Positions 1-6,884 are shown, numbered from the stretch's first letter. The stretch: DNA of 9,204 nt from a bacterium (GCA_021784265.1 JAJXTA010000069.1:1-9204), one strand, 5' to 3'. Program-made: numbers and translations. The notes: generated from the sequence alone by a model not told the origin.

Positions 1-1
1 G

Positions 2-352
2 CCCCACTTGGCGCCCGTCAACCGGGGGATCCTCACCACGCTCTACCTGGCGCCCACCCAGCATTTCACTGACGACGCCGGGGTCGGACGGTTGAACGAA
101 CAAGTTCGCGCCTGTTACCAAGCCGCCTACGGCAACGCACCGTTCGTCCGCGTGCTCGGGGAAAAGGCCCTGCCGGACACCAAGCACGTCACCGGAACCA
201 ACGTGCTCGAGTTAGCCTGGCGCCTGGACCCGCGCACCGGCCGGCTCCTGGTGATGAGCGCCGAGGATAATCTCCTCAAGGGGGCAAGCGGCCAGGCCGT
301 GCAGTGTTTCAACCTCCTCCGCGGTTATCCGGAGGCCGCCGGCTTGGCATAA
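2..352 (+). CDS. argC: N-acetyl-gamma-glutamyl-phosphate reductase, C-terminal part (5' end outside window)
   Basis: The last 116 residues of ArgC, the NADPH-dependent enzyme that reduces N-acetylglutamyl-5-phosphate to the semialdehyde in arginine biosynthesis (cytoplasm). The frame is open from base 2, so the gene begins upstream of the window. Family signatures are visible in order: PHLAPVNRGILTT at the very start (the 'HL-P--RGI' segment of the dimerisation/catalytic domain), then FVRVLGEKALPDTKHVTGTN, then SAEDNLLKGASGQAVQCFNL and a closing GYPEAAGL, which is the usual ArgC C-terminus. The catalytic cysteine would lie upstream and cannot be checked. The stop is TAA. It is convergent with the ThuA-domain gene, with only 18 bases between the two stops. 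A 5-bp GC stem (338-342 with 353-357) spans the stop but has no T-run, so no terminator is claimed. Confidence 0.95.
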   Translation, partial: PHLAPVNRGILTTLYLAPTQHFTDDAGVGRLNEQVRACYQAAYGNAPFVRVLGEKALPDTKHVTGTNVLELAWRLDPRTGRLLVMSAEDNLLKGASGQAVQCFNLLRGYPEAAGLA

Positions 353-370
353 CCGGCCTTGGTCGTTGCC

Positions 371-1162
371 TCAGCGGGCGGCCGCCCACCGGGTGGCGTT
401 GCGCATGATGTGGCGCACCGACTCGTTGTACATGTGGGGATAGGTCTCGTGACCGGGTTGGAAGTAGAAGACCCGGCCCTTCTCGACCGTCCAAGTCATG
501 CCTTGGCGCGAGGACTCCAGCGTGCCATCGGGCCGGTGGTAGATGCCGTCGAACACCACGGTCTCGGGCTGGGGCACCTTGAACGGCTCACCATACCGCT
601 CGGTCTTCGGCAGATCGAAGTCCTTGATCCCGTGGGCAATGGGATGGTCCGGAGCGCGCACGACGACGGTCAGACTGCTCCCGTCGGCCACATACCATCG
701 CCAACTGCATTCGGTCCCCATGAGCCGCTTGAACGGTTTGGCAAAATGGCAGGAATGCACCCCGATGAAGCCCATCCCTTCTCCTTTAACCCGTTGGACG
801 ATCCGGTCCACCAGCTCGTCCTTCACCTCGCCATGCCGTTTGTGGCCCCACCAAATCAAGACACTGGTTCGATTCAGTAACTCGGGACGGAGGCCCTGGT
901 CAGGCTCATCGATGTTCGCCGTGAGCACCTCCCAACCGCGCAGGCGGACCAACCCCTCGGCGATCGCCCCGTTGATGTCGTCCGGATAAACATCCTTGGG
1001 CGCGGTGCGTTCGGACCACACCACGACCGTGCGTTTGCCGCTGGCGGCGAAGCCCTCCAGCCCCAAAACGGCCCCCGCGGCGGCGGTCGCGCCGCGGACG
1101 ATCGCCGCGCGCCGCGAAAGAACAGAGGCCGAAAGGTGGTCAGGCGAATGAGGTTCGTTCAT
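371..1162 (-). CDS. ThuA-domain protein with twin-arginine-like leader
   Basis: A 263-residue protein of the ThuA family (trehalose-utilisation type, class I glutamine-amidotransferase-like fold), whose reaction is not firmly established. Visible conserved stretches are VLIWWGHKRH (101-110), GFIGVHSCHFAKPFKRLMGT (131-150), PDHPIAHGI (171-179), TERYGEPF (187-194) and the closing GRVFYFQPGHETYP (229-242), with invariant-looking His107, His136 and His238. The N-terminus reads LSRRAAIVRGATAAAGAVLG (15-34), an RR pair followed by a weakly hydrophobic Ala/Gly stretch, which suggests Tat export. The frame extends to a GTG at 1189, but neither start has a good Shine-Dalgarno site. I chose the ATG at 1162 because it places the RR pair about 17 residues in, as expected for a leader. 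The gene lies 66 bases after the kinase-like gene and could be co-transcribed with it. The family call is confident; the substrate is unknown. Confidence 0.88.
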   Translation of the reverse strand: MNEPHSPDHLSASVLSRRAAIVRGATAAAGAVLGLEGFAASGKRTVVVWSERTAPKDVYPDDINGAIAEGLVRLRGWEVLTANIDEPDQGLRPELLNRTSVLIWWGHKRHGEVKDELVDRIVQRVKGEGMGFIGVHSCHFAKPFKRLMGTECSWRWYVADGSSLTVVVRAPDHPIAHGIKDFDLPKTERYGEPFKVPQPETVVFDGIYHRPDGTLESSRQGMTWTVEKGRVFYFQPGHETYPHMYNESVRHIMRNATRWAAAR

Positions 1163-1228
1163 GAGCGAATGATTTCCAGCGCCGCCCACCCAAGCAAGCC
1201 AAATCCCAAACCCCAGCTCGGGCGCGGC

Positions 1229-2092
1229 CTACTTGACGTAGAGCGCCGCCTGCAAGTCCCGCACCACCACGCTCATGAACGGATACCGCTTGTCCGGCTC
1301 CCGCTCCAGACATTTGAGAATCGCCCGCTCCACCGCCAGCGGGATGTCGGGGTTGATCGCGCGCGGGGGCAAAAAGTCGCCGCTCCGGTCCAATTCCCGG
1401 CGCAGCACTTCATCGGCTGTCTCGCCTGGGAAAGGCTTGCGGAAGGTGAGCAGCTCGTAGGCCGTGACGCCGAACGCGAAGAGGTCGGCGCGATGGTCCA
1501 CCGGCTCGCGGAGCAGTTGTTCCGGGGCCATGTACGCCGGGGTACCGGGGTTCTTGGCCAGGCGTTTGGGGGCCTCGGGCCGCGGGAGCGCGAGGTCAAA
1601 GTCCACCAGGCGCACCCCGGCATTGCGGGAGACCATGACGTTCTCGGGCTTGAAATCCATGTGCATGAAGCCCCGCTCGTGGACATGCTCCAAGGCCTGG
1701 GCCATGTCGATGAGGATATTGCCGACGTGGTCGGCCAGCAGGGGATCCGCCTGCGCCATCAACAGCTTCAGGTTCGCCCCCTCGACATACTCCATTTGCA
1801 GGTAGTAGGTGCCGTCGATCTTACCGTGCCCGCCGTAGCGGATGATGAGCTCGTTGCCCTGCAGCCGTTCCAGGACCTCGCACCCGGTCAGGAACCGTTT
1901 CCGCGCCGTGAAATCCCATCGCAGCGCCTGATGCAGCAGGCGCAGGGCGCAGGTTTGCTTGGTGGGGTCGGCCGCCAACCACAAATCCGCCATCCCCCCA
2001 CTGTTGATCAGCTCGTGGAGGTGGTAGGGGCCAAAAGGGCCGGCCTGCCGGGGTTCACCCGAGCCGTTCCGTTGCTTGCCAAGTCCGAACAT
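1229..2092 (-). CDS. Ser/Thr protein kinase-like protein with degenerate ATP site (probable pseudokinase)
   Basis: A 287-residue protein consisting of one Hanks-type (PknB-like) kinase fold, with no transmembrane helix or extra domain. Fold landmarks: glycine loop INSGGMADLW (29-38), hinge MEYVEGANL (100-108), catalytic-loop equivalent HMDFKPENV (144-152), activation segment VDFDLAL (163-169), MAPEQLL (188-194), DLFAFGVTAYELL (203-215) and the final CLEREPDKRYPFMS (261-274). Several key residues are changed. The beta-3 lysine of V-A-x-K is Arg51 (CALRLL). The alpha-C glutamate of the usual RFLREA is Gly70 (RFLTGC). HRD is HMD, DFG is DFD, and the first and third glycines of the loop are Asn30 and Ala35. 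Asp146, Lys148, Asn151 and Asp164 are kept. Phosphotransfer is therefore doubtful; a scaffold or ATP-binding sensor role is possible. The start is ATG without a visible Shine-Dalgarno, preceded by a strong hairpin 11 bases away. Confidence 0.9.
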   Translation of the reverse strand: MFGLGKQRNGSGEPRQAGPFGPYHLHELINSGGMADLWLAADPTKQTCALRLLHQALRWDFTARKRFLTGCEVLERLQGNELIIRYGGHGKIDGTYYLQMEYVEGANLKLLMAQADPLLADHVGNILIDMAQALEHVHERGFMHMDFKPENVMVSRNAGVRLVDFDLALPRPEAPKRLAKNPGTPAYMAPEQLLREPVDHRADLFAFGVTAYELLTFRKPFPGETADEVLRRELDRSGDFLPPRAINPDIPLAVERAILKCLEREPDKRYPFMSVVVRDLQAALYVK

Positions 2093-2103
2093 GTTTGCTA
2101 GAC

Positions 2104-2142
2104 GGGCGGCTCACCGTGGCGCGGTCGCACGGTGAGTCGCCC
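2104..2142. promoter_or_regulatory. Strong GC-rich inverted repeat just upstream of the kinase-like gene
   Basis: Bases 2104-2118 pair with 2128-2142 around a 9-base loop. That is 15 positions, of which 14 are Watson-Crick; the remaining one (2109/2137) is G-T on the + strand and C-A on the - strand. The repeat arms contain CTCACCGT and ACGGTGAG. The hairpin ends 11 bases before the ATG of the kinase-like gene, so in that transcript it would occupy the 5' leader next to the start codon. No T-run follows on either strand, which argues against a standard intrinsic terminator. It could be an operator, a translation-controlling hairpin, or a Rho- or U-tract-independent stop for the DUF2723 transcript. 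The inverted repeat is certain; its function is inference. Confidence 0.45.
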
Positions 2143-2156
2143 ACCCAACAATAAGC

Positions 2157-2181
2157 AAAAAGCAGGCCAGCCGTCTGCTGG
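2157..2181 (-). terminator. Weak candidate intrinsic terminator after the DUF2723 gene
   Basis: Read on the - strand, a short hairpin (AGCAG at 2179-2175 with CTGCT at 2165-2161, or alternatively CCAGC at 2181-2177 with GCTGG at 2171-2167) runs into five Ts at 2161-2157. It lies about 140 bases beyond the DUF2723 stop and before the kinase-like gene. The stems are only 5 bp and the two pairings exclude each other, so this is a weak candidate. Confidence 0.25.
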
Positions 2182-2319
2182 AAAATAGTCCAGGCCCATG
2201 CGGTCGGCCGAACTGGAAGGCCGCTGTCGCGGCCGAAACTGCCCCGGGACGACAGGTACCGAGCAAGAAAACCGGTCTCACACGGCGGGGACGAAGATGA
2301 CTCGACCCAAGCGGTGGAA
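2182..2319. other. Intergenic stretch without a recognised gene
   Basis: Part of the 227-base gap between the DUF2723 stop and the kinase-like start. It holds a perfect 6-bp hairpin (GGCCGC at 2219-2224, loop TGTC, GCGGCC at 2229-2234) and an imperfect direct repeat, CGGCCGAACT then CGGCCGAAACT. I see no tRNA-like fold, no signature of RNase P RNA, SRP RNA or tmRNA, and no convincing sigma-70 promoter. A promoter for the kinase-like gene would be expected somewhere here. Confidence 0.3.
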
Positions 2320-5300
2320 CTAGCGCGGCTTGAAAAGCTGTTGAAACTCCGGCATGGGGCGCAGGGCGGTGAACCGCGGGTCGTTGGCCGCCATGACGTG
2401 GAGGTTCGAGGCCTTGGGGTTGAGGGCGAGGCGTTGGTCACTCAGGGTGAGGGAGCGTTGCAGGGACTGCACGGCCTCGCCGGGCTTGCCCAACACCACT
2501 TCGGCCCCCGCCAAATCATACCAGACCTCCGGGTTGTTCGGGGCCACGACGGTGAGCTTGCGCAAGGCCGGCTCGACTCGCCGGTATTGCCCTAACTGCA
2601 CGTAACCGTTGGCCACGGAGAGCAGCGTGCCGGCATCGACATTGGGGCGAGCCACCAACTGGTCCAACAGGGTGAAGGCCTCCCCGGTGTGTTGGAGCTG
2701 CAGATACGCCCCCGCCAAATTAAAGGCGGCCTGGATGTTGTTGGTGTTGGTCCGGTAGGCCCGCTCAAGCTGGCTGAGCTGCGACTGCACTTGGGTCGCA
2801 TTGGCCAGCCCCTGCTTCATCGCCCGGATCTGCTCGATCAGGTTCACGGTGAACGGGTTATCCTCGTCAAACTCGCGGCACGTCTCGGCGATTGCCAAGG
2901 CGTCGTCCACCCGCCCGCTGTTGGCCAGCAGCGTGACGTAACGGGTGACGGTCTCCGGGCTGTACGGGCAGAGGACGAAGGCCTGTTTGAAGGCAAAATC
3001 CGCCTCCCGGTACACCCGCGCCCGCTCGGCCATGTTCTTGGTATCGCCGAAGCGCCACGCGTACAGGCCGGCGATCGAGTTCCGCAGCTTCGAAAACGCC
3101 TTCTGGGCGTCGTTGTCCCGCACAAAGCCTGGGTCGCCTTTGTAGCCGCGCAGGTCCCCGCGCAGGTAGATGCGCCGGACAAAATCGCAGAGGTCCTGCA
3201 CCGGGGTATCGTAGGTGATCCAGTTGCCACACAGCCGGGCCGAGTAGAGACTCCAGAACTTGTGGTCCTTCTGCAGGATCTCGTCGGTGAACTCCGGCAC
3301 CGGCTGGCGCTCGATCTTCATGATGATCCCGTAGGGCGCCAGGTGGGGATACATCCATTCCAAGGGGAAGCTCTCCTCGACGTAGAACTCGTTGGTGGGG
3401 TTCCGGTCGAAGATGTCCTTGGTGAGCAAGCCGTTGATCGCCATGACCGCGACTTGGCCCGCCACCTGGACCCGGCCGTCGGGCGTGAAGCTCACCATCT
3501 CGCCCGGGCGGATTTGTTTGGGCTCGTTGGGGAACTGGGTGTCGTGGTTCAGGCGTCGCTGGGCGTCGTTGATGTACTCCTGGAACGCCCGCTGCGAGTC
3601 GGCCACGCTGGAGGTGTGGATCTCTCTCCGGGGATAGACCCCTTCCCGGCGGCGGCGCTGCTCGACCTGCGCGCCGAAGCTCAGGAGGAGCTTATCGATG
3701 GGGGCCACCACGTTGGTCAGGCTCCCAATGAACTTGGCCACCACGTTGGTGTGGTGGAACTCGCCGTTGGCCTTGCGTTTCAGCTCTTCCTGGCCCATGG
3801 CCATGTTCTGACAGAAGAGCACCATGTCGCGCAGGAAGGGGGGGTCGATCTGGGTGCTCCGGTTGTAGTGGGCGCGGATGTACTCCAGGTAGGTGTTATC
3901 GGCCAAGGCGTTCTGGGTGATGATATAAACATCACGCCGGTCGAACTTCGGGTCCCGCCGGTCTTGCGGCGGAATGAAGCTTTCGCAGAAGATCATGTAC
4001 GTGGGGCAAAAGCGCCCCGGATCCGTGCCCCCATAGAGCACGGCGTTACGGGCCATCTCGGGATAGATCCCAAAGGGCGGCGTGAACATGTCGTGCCCGA
4101 ACCAAAACCCAAACAGGTGTCCGTGCTGCTCGTTGTCGGCCCAATGCCCCACGAGCGAGGAGACCGGGATCAGGCCGAACACGGTCAAGAGGATGGGCAT
4201 GTGGACCCGGGTCCGGCACACCAGGAGCATGCTCAAGAAGGCGGCGATCAGGCCCACGACAAAGAGCCCCGCGTAGATGGTCAGGATGGGCTGGGTGGCG
4301 GAGAATTGGGCAACCATTTCGTGCAACCCGTGGAACAACACCCCGAGTCCCTGCCCCCCCGGCCCGGCCCCGCCATAGACCTCGTAGATCCGCACCACCA
4401 GCGTATAGACCGCCAGGGCAATCAACACCGCCGTCCCATAGAGCACCCACGCCCGCCACCGCTCGTACTGCGACAACAACATCGCCCCAACCAACGCCAG
4501 ACCGAAGCCCAAGAACATCGAAATGGTGACGTGCGAGGCGGTGAAAAAGACCTTGGTAAGATCACGGCTCTGGCGGTCAGTGGTGGGATTGAGCAAGATC
4601 AGCAACAACACCGCCAAGCAGAGGTAGATCGCCGTGTTGCCGAGGATCCAGGCCCGTTCCCGCTTCTGCATCCGGGAGTAGAAGAAATAGGGCACCACCG
4701 CCAGGAGCAGGAAACTGACATGGAATTCGTCGATGGCCCCTTCGACGTACATCTTGAGCTGCATCAGGAAGCGCAGCGGGTCGGTGAGGATGTTGGTGGG
4801 ATGCGTGGCCTCGTACTGGCCGCGGCTGAACGCATGGATGAAGCCGTCCCAGGTTCTGGGGTAGGCCCAGTTCATCGGGGGATTGGTCATCGAGGTCAGC
4901 GGCATGTAGAAATAGAAGGCGGCCCCGATGATCCAGGCCACCAGCACTGACCCCACCGTGCGCCATTCGGTTCCCAAACGCTGGGTCTGAAGGGTGAGCC
5001 AGCCACAACAGGCCAGCGACCCCAGGCCGACCGTATTGTAGATCACGTAAAGCGGGAGGTTGTTGTCGAAGCTGGTCAGCACCTCCATGTTCTTCAGAAT
5101 CAACCCCCCACCGTAGATCAGCACATTGCAGAACAGGGCGTCGCGCCCGAGGCTGGGCCGGGCCGCCGCGATGGCCACCTCCAACCCCATCGCCGCCACA
5201 ATCAACGTCTGGTGATTATTGAAGCTGATCCCGTAGAGAAAGGCGGCCCAATAGAGGTAGCGCCGCTGCTCCGGCGCGTACATCCACCGCAGCAGGCAAC

Positions 5301-5934
5301 ATAACACCCCCATCAGCGACAGCACACTCAGGCAATAGACCTCGACGATCACCGCCTGGCTCCACATGAACCCGTTTAACCCGATCATCAGCGCCGCCAC
5401 AAACCCCGACACCATGCACAGGGCGCTCTCCCACCGCCGATCCAGGTTCTTAAACTCCTCGATCCCCTCCAGGATCATGCTGCATCCCCGCGACACCAGC
5501 AGCCCCAGCAAACCGCTGGCCAACGAGGCCGCCACCGCGGACGAAACCGACACCCGCCAGGCAATGTTCGAAAACGGCAACAACACCGTGAACAGCCAGG
5601 AATACACGGTCCACACCGGGTAGCCCGGCGCATGCGGCACCCCGGCGTAAAACGAACCCACCGCCAGCTCGCCGCTGTCCTCCAACGTCAAATCCGGCGA
5701 GAGCGTGGCCATGTACACCACGAACAGAATCACCGCGGTGATCCCGAAGGTGTACCAATCGAGCTTCCGGAACAACGGCGGGGGCGGGGTCAGCGGTGGG
5801 GCCGGCGGAGCCGCCGACCGCGCCGCGACCACCTTCCCCGTCTTGGCGGGTTTGGCGCCCTTGGCCTCACGCCCCGCCGGTGCGGGTGCCGCCGGCTCGG
5901 CGCCTTTAGCCGGCTTGGCCTTTCCGTTGCTCAT
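2320..5934 (-). CDS. DUF2723 multi-pass membrane protein with C-terminal TPRs, probable GT-C type protein O-glycosyltransferase
   Basis: A 1204-residue integral membrane protein. Residues 1-55 are a Lys/Ala/Pro-rich tail. The first helix is about 61-79, followed by the DUF2723 core: LTLEDSGELAVGSFYAG (82-98) and VPHAPGYPVW (99-108), whose acidic residues (Glu85, Asp86, Glu89) sit in the first loop after TM1, where GT-C enzymes carry catalytic acids. Further helices lie at roughly 128-148, 170-215, 225-258, 265-283, 295-313, 328-346, 404-420, 428-449, 465-487, 496-515, 548-573 and 578-595. A soluble region follows, containing DNEQHGHLFGFWFGHDMF (600-617). TPR-like helices occupy about 974-1165. 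The eukaryotic DUF2723 member TMEM260 is a protein O-mannosyltransferase, so transfer of a sugar to exported proteins is likely here, but donor and acceptor are unknown. The ATG is 3 bases after the preceding stop, indicating translational coupling. Confidence 0.9.
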   Translation of the reverse strand: MSNGKAKPAKGAEPAAPAPAGREAKGAKPAKTGKVVAARSAAPPAPPLTPPPPLFRKLDWYTFGITAVILFVVYMATLSPDLTLEDSGELAVGSFYAGVPHAPGYPVWTVYSWLFTVLLPFSNIAWRVSVSSAVAASLASGLLGLLVSRGCSMILEGIEEFKNLDRRWESALCMVSGFVAALMIGLNGFMWSQAVIVEVYCLSVLSLMGVLCCLLRWMYAPEQRRYLYWAAFLYGISFNNHQTLIVAAMGLEVAIAAARPSLGRDALFCNVLIYGGGLILKNMEVLTSFDNNLPLYVIYNTVGLGSLACCGWLTLQTQRLGTEWRTVGSVLVAWIIGAAFYFYMPLTSMTNPPMNWAYPRTWDGFIHAFSRGQYEATHPTNILTDPLRFLMQLKMYVEGAIDEFHVSFLLLAVVPYFFYSRMQKRERAWILGNTAIYLCLAVLLLILLNPTTDRQSRDLTKVFFTASHVTISMFLGFGLALVGAMLLSQYERWRAWVLYGTAVLIALAVYTLVVRIYEVYGGAGPGGQGLGVLFHGLHEMVAQFSATQPILTIYAGLFVVGLIAAFLSMLLVCRTRVHMPILLTVFGLIPVSSLVGHWADNEQHGHLFGFWFGHDMFTPPFGIYPEMARNAVLYGGTDPGRFCPTYMIFCESFIPPQDRRDPKFDRRDVYIITQNALADNTYLEYIRAHYNRSTQIDPPFLRDMVLFCQNMAMGQEELKRKANGEFHHTNVVAKFIGSLTNVVAPIDKLLLSFGAQVEQRRRREGVYPRREIHTSSVADSQRAFQEYINDAQRRLNHDTQFPNEPKQIRPGEMVSFTPDGRVQVAGQVAVMAINGLLTKDIFDRNPTNEFYVEESFPLEWMYPHLAPYGIIMKIERQPVPEFTDEILQKDHKFWSLYSARLCGNWITYDTPVQDLCDFVRRIYLRGDLRGYKGDPGFVRDNDAQKAFSKLRNSIAGLYAWRFGDTKNMAERARVYREADFAFKQAFVLCPYSPETVTRYVTLLANSGRVDDALAIAETCREFDEDNPFTVNLIEQIRAMKQGLANATQVQSQLSQLERAYRTNTNNIQAAFNLAGAYLQLQHTGEAFTLLDQLVARPNVDAGTLLSVANGYVQLGQYRRVEPALRKLTVVAPNNPEVWYDLAGAEVVLGKPGEAVQSLQRSLTLSDQRLALNPKASNLHVMAANDPRFTALRPMPEFQQLFKPR

Positions 5935-5937
5935 GAG

Positions 5938-6357
5938 TTACCAGCGCAGATGGTTCGTTCCCGCATGCGACAAAGAGCGGTTACTAGAAGGGAAAGCCTC
6001 CCCGTTTGTCCATCCAAATCTGGCGTCCGAGGCGTTCAGATAGCTGTGAAGATCGGCGGGCAGATAGGCGGCGTAGAACTGGTTGCTGAACGCCGCCACC
6101 GCCAGCGCCGCACCCCCGCGAGTCTGGCTCAGCGAGAGGAATTGCGGCTCCCGCTGATGGACGAGAACGAACGCCAGGAGCATCGCCGCGCTCACCGGCG
6201 CCAGACACCGGCGCAGCACCGTCAGCAGGGCGTCCGGCGCGGCGGCGGGGACGGAGGCGACCTGGTCGCGGTTAAACAGTTGTCGCCTAAGCCTTGGAGA
6301 AGGGGGGCGCGGCTTCCAGGAATGGAGCCGGTCCTCCAACGGGTTCAACTCGTTCAT
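5938..6357 (-). CDS. Small one-helix membrane protein, probable anti-sigma factor
   Basis: 139 residues, not matched to a named family. The N-terminus NPLEDRLHSWKPRPPSPRLRR (5-25) is charged and probably cytoplasmic. One hydrophobic segment, about 44-67 (LLTVLRRCLAPVSAAMLLAFVLVH), should span the membrane. The remaining 70 or so residues, rich in Asn, Ser and aromatic residues, would be periplasmic. This topology, and its position directly after an ECF sigma gene, fit an anti-sigma factor. It lacks the H-x3-C-x2-C zinc motif of ZAS-type anti-sigma factors and has a single cysteine (Cys51), so binding to sigma would rest on the short N-terminal segment. The start ATG lies inside the sigma gene (71-base overlap) behind a purine-rich GAGAAAGAG. 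The next gene starts 3 bases after its TAA. The gene is well supported; the function is inferred from context. Confidence 0.75.
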   Translation of the reverse strand: MNELNPLEDRLHSWKPRPPSPRLRRQLFNRDQVASVPAAAPDALLTVLRRCLAPVSAAMLLAFVLVHQREPQFLSLSQTRGGAALAVAAFSNQFYAAYLPADLHSYLNASDARFGWTNGEAFPSSNRSLSHAGTNHLRW

Positions 6358-6841
6358 AAGTCTCTTTCTCTAAATAGGTTCTGAGTTTCCGCAAGCCGTA
6401 GCGGTATCGTCCGGCCACCGTGTTGGGGGAGAGCGCCAACAGCTCCGCGATCGCGTCAAAAGTCATTGAATGCCAAATCTTTAGCACAATGACCTCCCGC
6501 TGCTCCCCCGGCAAACCCGCCAATCCCCGCATCGCCGCCTCCTCCCGCCCGCTCGGGTCCGGCACACGCTCGAACCAGCGCTGCGCGGCCAACTCGCGCG
6601 TCAGCCGGCGCCAGAGGCTGCGCCGGTGGTTCAGCGCCCGGTTGCGAAAGGCGCGCACGGCATAATGCTCCGGACGCTCCGGCGGCTCGGCCAAGGCCAG
6701 CAGCGCCACGAAGGTGTCCTGCAACACGTCTTCGGCCTCGTTGTGGCTCAGCCCCAAGGCGCGGCCGTAGAGCAGTAATTGCGCCGCCTTGGCTTCGTAA
6801 AGCCCTTCGCACCAAGCTTGGCCCGAGTCTGCAACGCTCAC
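6287..6841 (-). CDS. ECF-type RNA polymerase sigma factor
   Basis: 184 residues. Sigma region 2 lies at about 14-80 and includes the typical LSHNEAEDVLQDTFVALL (31-48). Region 4 lies at about 105-157 with LPGEQREVIVLKIWHSMTF (110-128) and the helix-turn-helix IAELLALSPNTVAGRYRYGL (131-150). There is no region 1 or 3, as in extracytoplasmic-function sigma factors, which direct RNA polymerase to a small regulon when released from an anti-sigma factor. The frame stays open far upstream into the Fur-family gene, but that extension is shadow sequence. I chose the GTG at 6841 because it has GGGG 7 bases ahead and puts region 2 at the normal distance from the N-terminus. A -10-like TATACA sits at 6881-6876 (- strand), but no good -35 was found. 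The 3' end overlaps the small membrane protein gene by 71 bases, encoding a Pro-rich tail beyond region 4. Confidence 0.92.
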   Translation of the reverse strand: MSVADSGQAWCEGLYEAKAAQLLLYGRALGLSHNEAEDVLQDTFVALLALAEPPERPEHYAVRAFRNRALNHRRSLWRRLTRELAAQRWFERVPDPSGREEAAMRGLAGLPGEQREVIVLKIWHSMTFDAIAELLALSPNTVAGRYRYGLRKLRTYLEKETYERVEPVGGPAPFLEAAPPFSKA

Positions 6842-6848
6842 GGTTGTA

Positions 6849-6852
6849 CCCC
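6849..6852 (-). promoter_or_regulatory. Shine-Dalgarno site deciding the sigma factor start
   Basis: GGGG in TTTGGGGT on the - strand, 7 bases before the GTG at 6841. This is one of the few recognisable ribosome-binding sites in the window, and it is the reason for preferring this GTG over the much longer open frame. Confidence 0.4.
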
Positions 6853-6884
6853 AAAGACACCGCGGGCGGCGGATTTGTATAACG

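Noticed and set aside
338..357. Bidirectional terminator between convergent argC and the ThuA gene
   Set aside because: Only a 5-bp GC stem with a 10-base loop and no T-run on either strand; likely chance in GC-rich sequence.
1136..2101. A 321-codon open frame on the + strand opposite the kinase-like gene
   Set aside because: The kinase frame on the - strand carries recognisable fold motifs. The + strand product has none and shows the same mirror-image composition.
2689..4950. A 753-codon open frame on the + strand opposite the DUF2723 gene
   Set aside because: It is antisense to a clear membrane protein gene. Its product is rich in His, Pro, Gln, Val and Gly without domains, as expected when a GC-rich gene with strong third-position bias is read backwards.
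5632..6384. A 250-codon + strand frame across the start of the DUF2723 gene and the small membrane protein gene
   Set aside because: Arg-rich, no motif or membrane segment, and antisense to two better supported genes.
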